A stretch of DNA of 64,000 nt, from positions 418,834-482,833 of the forward strand of contig JAFKAC010000043.1 of assembly GCA_025766275.1 (NCBI GenBank), written 5' to 3'. Position numbers and translations under genes: made by a program. Shown piece by piece: positions 11,717 to 23,990 of the stretch. Each line of letters starts with the position of its first letter. The stretch's first letter is position 1. Source of the stretch: Lactarius indigo. Taxonomy: Eukaryota > Basidiomycota > Agaricomycetes > Russulales > Russulaceae. The notes beneath the pieces are model-generated. The model was not told the origin of the DNA and did no database searches. It saw nothing but the letters and a program-made list of their open reading frames with translations.

Positions 11717-13533
11717 TTACACGTACACCCATTCGTCCCCGATGTCCACCTGAGCTCGCTTCCGCAACGCTTCCAACGCTTCGTCATCTACCTCGCACCC
11801 AACCAACACGACCTCGAGCCCATACCGCCCCTTCACAACTGCCACCAACTCCGCACCCACATTCACGTGTGCAGACTCATGTGCGCGTGCTACGGCTGAG
11901 CCATTGCCGGAAAGGCGCTTAAAATTCCACAAGACGGCGCCATCTGGGGGCGTGGCCGCGTATCGGACGGTGTTCTGGACGACGGAGATCTTCTGGAGGT
12001 CAGGGAGAAGGGTGTTTGCGGACGAGGCGAGCACACGGAGGACTGAGATGCATGCGGGGCCGCTGCGATGCAGGCGCAGGGTCCGTACCGATGGCAGCGC
12101 AGCGAGCAGGGCCTGCCAGTGTGCCGCGACGTCCGGCGTTTCCGATGCAACGTCCTCGAACGTATTTTTCTCACGCCCACCTGCATCGAGGATTGCGCTC
12201 TCGGGAGCGATAATGAGGTCCTCGACGCGAGCAGTGCGGAGGTGCGCACATAGGCCCGCGAGATGGAAGAATGGGCTGGAATGGTCGAGCAGGCTGCCCC
12301 CGCCGTGCGGGTCGACGGGACTGTGTTGCCAGTCGATATGGAACAAGAAAAGTGCATCCTCGCGCGCAGCCGCGCTGGTATTGGCGCGCTCAGACCCCCT
12401 TCGCGACCATACCTCGAACGAGCCGCGCGCGGGACCGCCGATCACGCGCGCGACCCGCAGGTCACCGTCACCTGAGCCTGGTGCAGAGTCACGTGGGGTG
12501 ATAACGGCTCCAGTGGGGGTGGGGGTGCGCAAGCTCGCGAGCATGTTCGCCCAGCGGTTCCAGCTCGGGACGGCCCATGCGCGCCAGAAGAAATGTCTGC
12601 GGAGGGTGGGGGGAGCATCGATATGGGCCGAAAGGATTATGAAGCGGCGCGGGGTGGTGTCGCGGAAGGAGAAGAGAGAGAGACGTGGCAGCACAACGCG
12701 TGGCGTAGGTGGCATCTCTGGGTCCTCCTCTTCCCATACCGCACGACAGTGTGGTATGTGTAGCATTTCGAGCTGAGGCATCGCCCGCAGTGCGTCGAGC
12801 AGCTCGGGCAGGGCAATGTCCGCGCCAGTCGTGAAGTGCGTGATGCCGGCGAGGAGCCAGCGCGGCGCGCGGATGTGTGCGTCGCATGCGAACGTGAGGC
12901 GGCGGAAATGTGGGGCCTTGCCTCCGAACAGGGCCTCTGGGAGGTCGACGGGCTGTCCGCTGTCGATGACGCAGAGTTCTAGTGATTCAAGGGGGGAAGG
13001 GCTGCGGAGGCGGTCGAGGACGCGGAGGATGTCCGCGCGGAGGCCGACGAGGCGGAGAGTGCGTATCCTGGAAGCAGCGAAAAGCAACTCCGAAGCGGCG
13101 AGCGGGTGGAGGCCGTTAGTATGCGAGGAGCTGATGTGGATGTCTATGCGGACAGGGAGCGGGGAAGAGCGCTCCATCATGGCCAGTGACCATGAAATGG
13201 AAAGACCCGGAGTGATGGACGACCAGAGTTCGTGTAGGCCGAGCGCTGCTGAGCGCCAGTAGCGACAGACATGTGTTATCGCTATCCAGTGCGGTCGAGA
13301 AGGCGGGTTGCCTCCTTCCGACACATATTGTTCCGCTAACAATAGAAAGATCTTCTGAAGTATTTCTACAGGGAGCTGGAGGCCCACGTGCCTGTACGTC
13401 CGACTCGTGAGTGTCAGAAAGAACAGGCTCAATACTCGACGTACGAGGGAGGGGTAGGATTCTTCCACAACGAGAAGGTATTGAGGGCGATCTTCAAGCT
13501 ACCGGTCCCAAGTGTGACTCCTTGAGAAAGCAT
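11717..13533 (-). CDS. F-box-like protein, subfamily B, copy 1
   Basis: Exons 13533-13445 and 13391-11717 give about 587 residues. The first exon starts MLSQGVTLGTGSLK and ends in PPS at a GTACGT donor; the 53-nt intron ends in TACAG and restores the frame as SHVGLQLPVEILQKIF. Without this splice the F-box frame has no ATG. The F-box region continues with WIAITHVCRYWRSAALGLHELWSSITP. The body has repeated LRxLRLVG-type units and ends with the subfamily block VGAELVAVVKGRYGLEVVLVGC. Copy 2 and the left-edge fragment are its nearest relatives here. A probable 105-residue loop rich in Gly/Ser/Asp sits in the middle. Substrates are unknown. Confidence 0.83.
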
Positions 13534-14594
13534 CACGATGACGAATGCGGAGACGGACTAGGGGAAGTCCTGAAGGGAGCCCACTTTTTAAAGGTGCTCG
13601 AGTCAGGTACTCGCCACGATTGCTGTCCCTCCAGAATGACGTGTCCTGGTACGGTGAACGTAATGAACAGCTAGCTGGCTGCATGCACAAGGCGGTGCCC
13701 ATCAACTGCGGTGAACAATGGCAGGAATGAGACAGCGCCTAAGTGTCAGGGACATTGTTGAAATACGTGGCTGACTCGGGCCCGGGGGCGTCAACATGAC
13801 ACTAACTGTTAGGGCACTGCGGAGACCGGACCGGCTTAGACCTGCGCTATTACACGGACTCCGACTCGCCACTGGCACTGTGCGACTCGTCGCTTCTCTT
13901 CGGAAAGGGTCTAACGAAGAAAAATAAGTGGTAGTAGTCGAATAAATTTCCTTGTAGATTCATCTGACTCGTAAATGACGAAGCCATGTCTCGAGCCATG
14001 GGATGGATCCTTCAGCACCGTTACGGCGTCTGTAAGGGCGTCTGTATCGCCGGTTGTTCCTCAGGCTGTTTCTAATAACTTTCTGACAATCCACACAAAG
14101 TTCATTCGGGGATTCCCCCACTCATATGAAACGTTAAACGGTGGGACACAAAAGCAGGATAGTCAATTGAGCAAGGATTTGCCCTTACCATCGGGTTAAT
14201 CTATAACGATGTTCAAGTTGGCCTGCGCTGAGGCTGGAAGTGTATATGCCAGTGCACCGCAGGGCTAGACACGATGTACCGTATATTTCCTCAATAAGTG
14301 GCCTTTTCGGGCGTCGTAAAACCGTTATGAATGGTTAGAGCGAACAGAATCCAAAGTAAATATGCTTTGCGATGGAGAATGTGGGACAGAGGCTGAGGTT
14401 GTGAACCGTGTTGCCTCACCCTCAGGAAGTGCGTGGTTCCAGTAGCTCCGAGTGTGTGCCAGTCGGTTCTGGTCGATGCTCAATGCAGTCGCCGAACAAG
14501 ACCGTAAAGCCCCGTTCCTCGAACTGGGGAACGGCGAAGAAATCCTTCCTACTCATAACATAATAAAGCTACAAGTAATATACCAAAGTCACAT
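13534..14594. other. Intergenic region without a recognised gene
   Basis: About 1 kb lies between two minus-strand F-box genes of subfamily B. It should hold the promoter of copy 1 and the 3' end of copy 2. Only short frames occur and I see no relic or clear motif. Confidence 0.5.
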
Positions 14595-16386
14595 TTATGG
14601 TTGCATGTACATCAATACGTCCCCAATATCTACTCGAGCTCGCTTGCTCAACGCCTCTAGTGCTCCCTCATCTACCTCACACCCGACTAGAACTACCTCC
14701 AGCCCAGACCGCCCGCTCACAGCCTGCAAGAGCTCTGCACCGACATTCGCCTGCACGAGCCCGCGGCTAGTCATATCAGAACTAGCATCGGCGCCATAAA
14801 CGCTGGTGCCACCCCAGCGCACATCAGAGGCAGTGCCGTATCGGACGGTACTCTGGACCACGAAGACTCTCTGGAGGTGCGGCAGGACAGCGGCAGAGGA
14901 AGAGATCGCGCGGAGGACTAAAAGGCATGCGGGGCTGCCTCGGTACAGGCGCAAGGTCTTCACCGACGGCAGCGCGGCAAGTAGCACTTGCCACCGCTCC
15001 AAGACTTCCAGTGCGTCCTGCACGCCAGTCCTGTGCCCGATGACGGTTGAAGTCTCGGGCGCTACGGTGAGGTCAACGACACGGGTGGTGCGGAGGTGCG
15101 CGCACAGGTTCGCAAGGTGGAAGAACGGGAGAAGCTCATCGATCGGGCCTTCTCCGTCGGGAATGAAGACGCGGAGGCGCTGCCATTCGGCGCGGAACAG
15201 GAAGAGCGCGTCTTCGCACGCGAAATGACCGGCGTTGGCATGGGCGCTCTCAGGGCCCGCCCGGGACCATACTTCGAATGAGCCTTGCTCATGCCCGCCC
15301 GTCACCTGTGCGAACCGCAGTCCACCGTCGTCAGTGCCCGGTGCAGAGTCGGTAGGAATGATGGCTTGCATAGCCGTGAACATGTCACCCCAGTCCTCCC
15401 ATCCCGGGATGAGAAATACACGCCAGAAGAAGTGTCTGCGGATTGTGGGCGGCGCGTCGATGCACGAGGAAACGATCACGAGGCGGCGTGGGGTGTTGTC
15501 GCAGAAGGAGAGGAGCGAAAGACGCGGTAGCACCGCGCAGGGTAGCAGCACCTGCTCGGGCACATCTCGGTCACCCCGTTCATTGAGGAGGTGTACTACA
15601 CGCAGCGTCTGGAGCTGCGGCATCGCCTGGAGTGGGAGGAGAAGCTCGTGCAGCGAGACGCTCGCGCTGGTCGTGAAGTGTGTGATGCCGGCAAGGAGCC
15701 AGACCGGCGCTCGGATACATGTAGGTGTTTCAAACGTGAGGCGGCGGAGATGCGGCGTATGTCTGTCACACATGGCCTCTGGGAGGTCGACGGGCCCTCC
15801 CATGCGGGTCATCCAAAGGCTGAGTGACTCGAGTGAAGACCGACTGGAGAGGCGATCGAGGACTTTGAGGACGTTGGAGGGGTGGCCTGAAAGACGGAGG
15901 CTGCGGATCCTGGATGCGGAAGGGAGTAGCTCAGAGGCAGCGAGAGATTCGAACCCGCCGGCGAAGAAGGGGCGGATGCGCATGTCAATGCGCATAGGGA
16001 GCGGAGCAGAGCGCTCCACCATGGCCCGCGACCAAGAAAAGGAGAGGCCCGGGGTGATAGACGACCAGAGTTCTGGCTGGCCGAGTGCGGCCGAGCGCCA
16101 GAAGCGACAGACATACGTTATCGCTATCCAATCTGGTCGACCATGAAGGGATTCTCGTGCAACGTAAAGATCCACCAAAAAAAGAAAGATCTTCTGAAGG
16201 AGCTCAGGGGGGAGCTGGAGGGCTATGCGCCTGCACGCCAGTGCGGCATATTTCAGAACAGAACGTAAAGACTCCGAATCGATGACACTTAACATACGAG
16301 GGTGGTGAGAGATTTCTCCGTAGTGTGGTATTCAAGGCATTATTCAGGCTTCCTATTCTAACCGCGTCTTCTCTGGCCAACATCAT
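14595..16386 (-). CDS. F-box-like protein, subfamily B, copy 2
   Basis: Exons 16386-16298 and 16230-14595 give about 574 residues. The first exon starts MMLAREDAVRIGSLNNALN and ends at CCACCCTC before a GTATGT donor; the intron of 67 nt ends GTGCAG and phase 2 is kept. The ATG at 16295 that opens the longest simple frame lies inside this donor (GTATGT), so it is probably not the start. The F-box is LPPELLQKIFLFLV, followed by WIAITYVCRFWRSAALGQPELWSSITP. Leucine-rich units follow, for example SRIRSLRLSG and LESLSLWM. It ends with VGAELLQAVSGRSGLEVVLVGC. Gene order and similarity to 11.7-13.5 kb indicate a tandem duplication. Confidence 0.83.
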
Positions 16387-17462
16387 CGCGGAAAGGGAAT
16401 TGTTGAAGGGGATCGAGATCCCGCAAGGACCAAGCAAAAGATGAACGCTTTTAAAGTGCTTTCAAGTTCTGGAACTTCAGGTGACTTATCAGCCAGCTTA
16501 TTATCGTCCACGATTATCGTCATACCTGTGATACAAGCACACTCTCTCCGGCCGATGAAATCGCGCCTTTTGCACCTTCTAGCTCACCTGCGCTCGCTCG
16601 CACTCAGCCGGACTTTCCAACGCTTGTGTGCACTTTCTAAGCGCCACTTTCCCACGCGCTTCGCCGCTTTCCGGTCACGGTGCTCTCTGAGCGCTTCCCC
16701 GTTCCCCGGGCCTACGCGTTTTAGCCTTTCCCTGTTCCCCTGTTAGCTAATGTGCCCTCTTTTCTTAGCCCACTTCCCCTAGTATATAGCCCATGTAACT
16801 AGAACTTTTACACCTCAGGTTATGGTATAGACTTTCCCCCTCAGATTTCGGACTTTGGGGCTCAGTGTAGCTCCTCCATCGCGTCCCCCAGCGTGCCGCA
16901 TTCGTGCGCGGCCTTAGCGACCCGGATCCGAAGCATTCTCGACGCAGGCGGCCACATTTCCGAAGCTTCGTGCCACGCGGAAGCGTGCGCGACTGTTTCC
17001 GACCACTAGCGACCACTCATCCCAGCGGGGTTCCGTGTAGCCCACCTTTTCTTATCGCGACCTCACCGCATTCGCGCGGCTTTATCCCTTCGACAGCGAC
17101 GCGTCTGCGGTCTCCGCAGACCCCTATACGAAGTTTTGCGCCCCGCTGAGGCCTGCGCAACACTTCCCGACGCTTCACACTCCCCAAACCTGCGCACGCT
17201 ATAGACCTTTTCTTAGTGATCATAGACGGTTTAGAGTATTGTTTATTGGTTAAAATGCCCGCGGTGTGCAGATACATACATACGATCAGGATACGGATCC
17301 TGCCCCGAATGTGATAGAACCCGTAAAACTACTTCAGACAGATAGGTGCTCGATACTATTACAGTAGAGATACGTCGTATAGCAATGACAATAACAAGTC
17401 GATAACCGGGCTAAAAAAAGTGAATATAACAAGTCCCATAAAAAATCAAGTAATTAGATACT
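16387..17462. other. Intergenic block with a 750-bp pyrimidine-rich, CpG-rich segment
   Basis: From about 16550 to 17215 the plus strand is strongly biased to C and T and rich in CG-containing words such as CGCTCGCTCGCACTC. The flanks are AT-rich. The frames inside are proline/serine/arginine-rich by composition only. The block may be a solo LTR or other repeat, but I cannot see defined ends or a target-site duplication. Confidence 0.4.
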
Positions 17463-19432
17463 CTATGTGAGGTCCGTGAGGACCCAATTATTGTCGTTTC
17501 GCACTTTGGCTAGGGCGCAAAGTGGGCTGAGGGCACCATCTTCCACTTCGCAGTTCCGCAGATGAATCTCCCTGTGCTCCCTGGGCTGCGTAGGACCGTT
17601 TTGGAGAAGCGCCATTAACCCAGGTGTCACATCCAAGCAAAGCGCTTCCGCTTTCTTCTTCGCCTCGTCCTTCATTTCGACGGCAGGGTGTAGTGACGGC
17701 AGAGAAGCCAGGAAATCCAAACGATCCAACGACGAACCTCTTTCCTCTTCATAAGACAGCCCAGTAGTATAGGGTGCCGAAGTGGACCTAAAGTTCTCCA
17801 GTTTCGGTGCGGTTACCCTCCCTTCCACGACATACAACCTCTTCCAAGACTGAAGAATTGGTCCGGCGCTACCTCCGGGCGGCCCAGGCGGACAGGCGGA
17901 CCGGAGTACCTCAGCTGTGCCTGGATACAGCCAAAGCTCCTCCACGGCGGGCAACCGCGCCAAAAGTTGGTACCAGTAATCACTCGGAAAAACGACACGT
18001 GCCGGATCGCCCTCGACAATGACTCTCGATACGCGCGCAGCTTTAAGCTCGTCGCATAGTGTATGCAGACGATAGAATGGACTCGTTAGCTCGATTGCGC
18101 GTACTCCACCTGGTGCTGGAGGACTCCCATGCCACTCCATCTCGAAGCAGAATCGGGCCATGACGTCATGCGGCCCGTCCGTCCACGCGCGGAAGCACCC
18201 ACGTGTCGGCCCGCCGGAAATGAGGATGTGCTGCAACCCCCCACGCGCAGAGTAGAGCGAGGGGAGCGCCTCTAGCCACCGTGCCCAGTGGCCCCATCCG
18301 GGCGCGGCCAGCGTGCGTACCGCGAGTCTCTTCCGCGCCGTCTCGGGTATCGCGAGCTGCATAGCGAGTAACACGAAGTGCCGTGGAGACTCTGCGCGCA
18401 CGACAAACTCCTCCAGTTTGACCATCGGGATCAGCGCACCAGGCGGCACATCGCTCTCGTTCCAAGCGGGGCTGCAGTGGAGTAGCGTGAAGTGTTCGAG
18501 GATGGGCATTTGGCGCAGCGCGTCCAACAAATCTGGAAGTGATACTCGGCCGCCGGTCGTGAAGCTCGTCAATCCGCGAAGCAGCCATCTGGGGGCCTGA
18601 AGGGCGCGATCCGCGGAGAAGGACAGGGTACGTATAGGCGCGTTAAAGGCGAAGAGGCTTTCAGGTATCGAAAAAGGTGCCCCGAGGTCCCAGAGTGGAA
18701 TGTTGATGGAAAGGGCGTGTATGGGGGAGGGTAAACGGAGAGTCGAGAGCAATTTCTGTATGTCTTCGCGGGGACCGTCGAGACGAAGGGTGCGTACTCG
18801 ATGAGTGATAAAACGGAGGATGACCATTGCGGGATAGGGAGACATAGTTGCCTCGCGGTCGTCTATGTCACGTCTGCCAACTCGAAGGTGAACATCGAGT
18901 AGGAGAGGTTGGGAGCGCTGTTGCAATATGTCTGCCCAGAACACGTTGAGGTTTGGCGTGATTAAGGACCAGAGTGGTGGGTAGTGATGCGTGACCGCGC
19001 GCCATAGGCGACAGACTTGCGTTATGGGAAGCCATTCTGGGCAGACCTTGTGATATGGAGGAGAGCCGTCGATGGATGGCTCGGTGCAACACAGAAATAC
19101 GTGCTGAAGAACTTCGAGTGGAAGGTCAGGGAAACGGAACGGGTAAACGCCAAGGCTGTCAGTATCGAGAAGTTGTGTGACAGGCCGCGTAGGGAGATGC
19201 TTCTGCCTATTAGGCTTTGGAAGCGGGAACCGTGCAGGAAGAGAATTGAAGGATCTTGTAGCATGGCTGTTGGGAAAATAGCGATATCGGGGTTATTAAA
19301 AAACCCGGTATGACTGGCATGTCTGATCAATACGTACTATACATTCTCGAGCTCTACCCTTCGATGAGGATCTGCAGCCAAGACTTTTCTTGCAACCCTC
19401 AACACTTTCTGCTTCACGCTCTCTTCGGCCAT
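17463..19432 (-). CDS. F-box-like protein, subfamily C, copy 1
   Basis: Exons 19432-19338 and 19266-17463 give about 632 residues. The first exon starts MAEESVKQKVLRVARKVLA and ends at a GTACGT donor; the acceptor is CCCAACAG and phase 2 fits. Inside the second exon the F-box, DLPLEVLQHVFLCC then WLPITQVCRLWRAVTHHYP and LWSLITPNL, has no ATG before a GTG at 18944, so the spliced start is needed. Leucine-rich units include HRVRTLRLDG and IHALSINIP; LLRGLTSFTTGGRVSLPDLLDALRQMP is cut here only for length and is the hallmark block shared with subfamily C copy 2. A Lys/Glu-rich segment near the end (EMKDEAKKKAEA) is specific to this copy. Confidence 0.82.
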
Positions 19433-20942
19433 GCCCTCCTTCTCGGGGATATATAGGTGCGGGCAACTTGGTGTTGTGCGAATTCTGGAGCAGAGGAGTA
19501 GATGGTGGATGTACTCCAACGAGTGTGAGTCTGTGCCAGTCACGGTGTAGGAGTTGCATGATATCAATATGACTCGTGATCACAACGTGGCACTGACGAC
19601 CAGTGCCCGTGGAAACAACATCAAACAAAAACTGTGGTGTAATTAGAGGCGAAAACCGAATTGGTGATGGTTCGTTAGAACGAAGATGTATTGCCTCACG
19701 GCCCTGTGGTCCATGGCAAGAAATAATTCAACTTGCGGCCTAGAGCCTGTGACCTCCAGCAAGACCTCCAGTCTACCGTATAACAGCCTTGTTGGTCATC
19801 TCAGTCCAAATTCTTAATCGATCTTCCATGCTAGTAAACGGATAGTGATTACATCCTTAACACGCTGTCTCGTCTTCAGCTAAGCATACTAGTAATAGGG
19901 TTATTTCGGAAAGTTCACGTTCAACTTGCTGCCGAACTGGCTTCCGTCACCGTACATCAGGAGCCTATAAGTAGGTTGGAGAAGAACAATTAGTTATAGC
20001 GCAAGGATACTCTGTCTTGGAAAGTACATGTACGAAATTGAGTTGTACCTTGCGCAGAGCTTCCAGGAAAAGGAACCAATCGTTCTGGGGCGCCCTTGCA
20101 CGTGCCCACGTTGACTCGGGCTAGTACCATCACTACAGACTGGTTGCAACCCGGACATTGCAGACGGCCGTGATGTTGTATACCTCTGTAACGTCGGAGG
20201 AAGTAGTCATGCACACATGTCGTCACTCGCCGACCAGAACGCCGTAGTGTTGAAGAGAATTAACCTCAGCAGGACGCTCCCGGATCCGAGTCCGTAGCGC
20301 CGAGATGCAACTCGTGACTCTAGCTCCTCCACCACCCGTGACGTTTCCACTAATATGACGTCGGAAGTGGAGGCTTTGCGCGTAGCGCGGGGTGTGGAGC
20401 GCAAAATGGAGCGGGCGGACCGGAGAACGACGTTATATCGCCGGAGCGCTATCCGGCGCAAGCCACGCGACTAGTCCGAAACGAAGCGTAGCTGGCGGAT
20501 GTGGATGGATATCCCGCCTCCGAACAGATGAGCCCATTCTGTCACCTTCCGGGGCATTTTAAGTATCCTACCATTCTCCGTCATCATTGTTATCGTACCT
20601 TCATTCTCAAGTCTAGCTATGTGGGTTAGGACACGAGTTGGAATGAGGTGGCGCCTCATCAAGGAGTAACGCGATCGCAGTGAATCAATTGACCACTAGG
20701 AAAAAAACACAAAATACGATGATGTATCCACATGCAATGAAGAAGAGGTAAAGGAGAAAGGAGAGAATAGTCCGGTGTTAGTGCTCGATATGACCACGAA
20801 TAGGTAATATATACGGAGATCAAGTCCGAGTTCCGCGTCAAGTCCAGTGTCCAATGTATCAAGTCCAGTGCCCAATGTAAACCATAAATCACACTTGCGC
20901 CCCACGAGAATCATGTACAACATCTGTAGTAGAGTAACTGGA
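19433..20942. other. Intergenic region without a recognised gene
   Basis: About 1.5 kb lies upstream of subfamily C copy 1 and downstream of copy 2. Frames are short and in mixed phases. I find no relic, RNA gene or repeat that I would defend. Confidence 0.5.
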
Positions 20943-22652
20943 TCAAGCCCCCCAGTGACCAATGCCTCCGTGCAACAACTTTATCAACCCCAACGCAGTT
21001 TCGGCGCGTATCGCCGGAGGCTCAGGATCTGAGGAAGGTCCATTGGCGGTTCGATAGGTGATAGGGACCGCGTGCGCATGATGTTGTGGCTTTGAAAATC
21101 TAGAAAGTATGAGACGAGAGATTAAACTCCCCCGACCGGCGGTACCATGAGGTTGCGGCTCCATGGTGGTTTTAGCGGCGGTGCTTGTCGCCGTTGTCGC
21201 CATCTTGGTTTGCACGAGCCGAACACTCTGCAATGCTGGTAGAACAACGGGTGCGTCAATGCCGTCCCAAGCTGAGTACAACGCATTCGCAGCGTCGGAG
21301 TGTATCTCCAATTGCTCGACGGCCTGCAGTCTCTGCAGCAGCTCCCACCAGAATGAATTCGGTAGCTCGGAGTGTCCTTCGAGCGTTAAGTTACGCGCCC
21401 TCGAGGCACCGAGCATGTCACATAGAACCGGCAAGTGAAAAATTGGACTTGCGAGACTCGTAAGACATGGGTCCGGCGGCGGGTCCGGGGGGCTCTCATA
21501 CCAGTACATGTCGAAGCAGAACTCTGCATCTTCACAAGCTGAGTCCGTGTCCCCGGTCCACACGCGGAAAGTACCCTCCTTCGCCTCGCCAGACAGGTAA
21601 GCATGATTCAGCCCATTTGCGGCCCCGATGGTTGGGGGTAAACTGGCAAACCAACGTGCCCAGCGGTCCCACCCTGCAACGGCTAGTACACGGAGCTTCA
21701 GCCACCTCTTTGCGCCTTTCGGTAATGAGAGGTGTTCGTTGAGCAACACAAAGAAGCGGGGCGAATCCGCATGCACGACGAGATTCGTGAGGTGCGGCAT
21801 CTCGATTATCAGATCGCAAGGTGCATCGGTTTCCTGCCAGTGTGCGCGGCAGTGTTGCAGTGTGAAATGTGTAAGCGCAGGCATTTGACGTAGAGCATCA
21901 AGGAGAAGTGGGAATGGTATCTGCTCGCCTGATGTAAAATGAGTGACTCCACGCAGGAGCTGGGGAGGAGCGATGATGCAGCGGTTCGCGGTGAAGTGAA
22001 TGTGGCGGAGAGGCGCTTCGCCACCAAACAGACCCTCGGGAAGTCTGACTGGGGGACCAAGTTCCCAAAAGGACAGAGTGAGGCTTCGAATGGGTGTCGG
22101 GGTACGAAGCACATCCAAAACAGCGGAGACGTCTCTTCGCGGGCCTACGAGTCTCAAGGAGCGCAGCCTCGTACAACCTGCGAGAGCTCCGATGACATCG
22201 TCAGTGCACAGACGGATTCTCTTGACGGTCTCTTGTCCGACTCGGAGGTCGGCATCCACAGGTGCTGGTTCGGAGCGCACAATCAAAGCCCTAAGCCAGT
22301 CCCGCGACAGGTTAGGGGTGATCGAACCCCAAAGAGAGCGATGATTGAGGGCAACAGCACGCCAATGACGGCTAACATAGGTGATAGTGATCCACTCGGG
22401 GTACACTTCGGGGAAGGGGTCACTGTCGGGCGGACATGGTTTGGCACAACAGGTAAAGATACGCTGAAGAATCTCGACAGGAAGGTTGTTTATTGGGTTG
22501 GAGACGCCAGGCGATGCTTTCGAGTATGCTTGGTCTTCATCTGCGGCTGAGCGGCTGTGAAAACCAACATTATTCGACCACACTAAACAATTCCTAGGAA
22601 TAACTTGCGCACATTTTGGGATATCGGTTCGCTCTCCAGCGGGGAAGGACAA
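20943..22652 (-). CDS. F-box-like protein, subfamily C, copy 2 (5' end unresolved)
   Basis: A frame of 569 codons is open from 22652, but it begins at TTG and no ATG precedes the F-box; an in-frame TAG lies just upstream at about 22681. By analogy with the other five genes a short upstream exon is expected, but I could not place it with matching phase and a good donor. The F-box is NLPVEILQRIFTCC, then WITITYVSRHWRAVALNHRS and LWGSITPNLSRDW. Leucine-rich units follow, for example TRLRSLRLVG and IRSLTLSFWELG, then LLRGVTHFTSGEQIPFP. The family role would be substrate binding in an SCF ligase. The gene is the likely source of the relic at 23.2-23.9 kb. Confidence 0.75.
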   Translation of the reverse strand: MSFPAGERTDIPKCAQVIPRNCLVWSNNVGFHSRSAADEDQAYSKASPGVSNPINNLPVEILQRIFTCCAKPCPPDSDPFPEVYPEWITITYVSRHWRAVALNHRSLWGSITPNLSRDWLRALIVRSEPAPVDADLRVGQETVKRIRLCTDDVIGALAGCTRLRSLRLVGPRRDVSAVLDVLRTPTPIRSLTLSFWELGPPVRLPEGLFGGEAPLRHIHFTANRCIIAPPQLLRGVTHFTSGEQIPFPLLLDALRQMPALTHFTLQHCRAHWQETDAPCDLIIEMPHLTNLVVHADSPRFFVLLNEHLSLPKGAKRWLKLRVLAVAGWDRWARWFASLPPTIGAANGLNHAYLSGEAKEGTFRVWTGDTDSACEDAEFCFDMYWYESPPDPPPDPCLTSLASPIFHLPVLCDMLGASRARNLTLEGHSELPNSFWWELLQRLQAVEQLEIHSDAANALYSAWDGIDAPVVLPALQSVRLVQTKMATTATSTAAKTTMEPQPHGTAGRGSLISRLILSRFSKPQHHAHAVPITYRTANGPSSDPEPPAIRAETALGLIKLLHGGIGHWGA

Positions 22653-23229
22653 GGTCTCTCCACGCAGCTTTCTCGGAGCCTAAACACCCTGCACTGCTAG
22701 ACATAACGTACTCCCAAAGTCTACTCCGTCAGGATGAACGTAATCGTTGCTTCCGACTTTCAGTTTGTGTGTTAGTCGTGGGGAAGTTTCGAGTGAGAAA
22801 AATAGTAGCCCATAGAAAGGTATTGGGGGCAATGCAAATGGCAAGACGTGGCGGCGTCCTGACGCCGGGTGTCTTTCGTCACGGTACACGACTCCTGCCA
22901 TGCCTTACCTTTATAGGAATATCCCCGCCCCTGGAGTGCCTGGAACTGCCTTCCGAACGCCAACATGGATCTAAGTATGGAATGGTATCTTCTCGCTAGA
23001 CGTCACAGTAACCCCAGCGCACGCTGGCCAAGTACTGGTAAAATGGATATTTTGCGCGTTTTGATCAATTTGAAGATTTTGATCGTATTTTGCAAGGTCA
23101 CCCTTCCCGGACCGCTCCGGGGGCCCGCTCTTTCTCGCGCTTCGGCCGATTCGGGCCTTTACAGTTCTGCGTTCCCCTGGCTTTGCGACCTCTGCAGTGC
23201 CACTCTTAGCTTACTCCAAATTCCAAACC

Positions 23230-23915
23230 AACAAACGGAGCCTTCATACCTCGCAGTTTGGTTGCTGATACATAAACTGAAGCTTAACCCGCTCCTCTTT
23301 AAAAAATGAATGTGCTTTAACTAGCCTTACACTGACAACGAAGTAAAAACCCAGCGAATCGCAGCATTCCAGAGACCCCTTGCGACTGCAACTCCAATTT
23401 TTCGGTAACGCATATTCAACTGTGACTTGTGAGTTGAGAAACGCGATGAAGACAGGTGACAGGTGACCGTCCACGGATTTTAAAGTGCATAAGGTGAAGC
23501 ATTTCGACTGGAGGGTCGAGGAGAACTGCACGTCTGCGTCTTGCTTATCCTTTTAGTGTGTGCCGCGTCCTGCAGAGTAAATATTTGGAGTGCAGGTACC
23601 TCAGGCTGACGTGACGCAGTGCGTTCAAGTTGAGAAAATTCCGGTGTCTGGTATCTTCATCTTGCCAGACCTTAAGCTGGCAGCAACCCCAGTGGTGCGA
23701 CGATGAAGGATCCCGATGAATTCTAAGCGAGGGTGCAAATGGGTGTTGCTGTACTATGCTTCGAAGCGCATCCAAGACAGCAACCTTGTGCAACTTGCGA
23801 AGGCCACGATGGCCTCATCGGCGCAAGGAGGGATTCTCTTGATGGTCTTACGTCTGCTTGTCTGAATCGGTGCCCGGTGTCCGCGAATGCGCTTTCGACG
23901 GTTGGCTAGTAAGAA
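23230..23915 (-). pseudogene. Degenerate F-box gene relic, subfamily C-like
   Basis: The DNA aligns piecewise with intact F-box genes on the same strand. At 23828-23850 GATTCTCTTGATGGTCTTACG parallels GATTCTCTTGACGGTCTC at 22215 of subfamily C copy 2, and the surrounding 100 bases match in order. A minus-strand frame at 23793-23545 still reads VAVLDALRS and LNALRHVSLRYLHSKYL, but it changes frame and has stops. It shares blocks with a second relic at 26.46-26.90 kb. No complete domain remains. Confidence 0.6.
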
Positions 23916-23990
23916 ATTGGACGCACTGACAACTAAGTTACAACGACCAGCATGCTACTAGTATATTATGTGTGTATGTGAACCACTCCA

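Noticed and set aside
13444..13468. GTG as a start codon for the F-box gene at 11.7-13.5 kb
   Set aside because: Non-AUG starts are rare in fungi, and a phase-matched first exon ending at a GTACGT donor gives a normal ATG.
16293..16295. ATG at 16295 as the start of the subfamily B copy 2 gene
   Set aside because: The ATG is the middle of a GTATGT donor that is conserved (as GTACGT) in copy 1; the spliced frame matches better.
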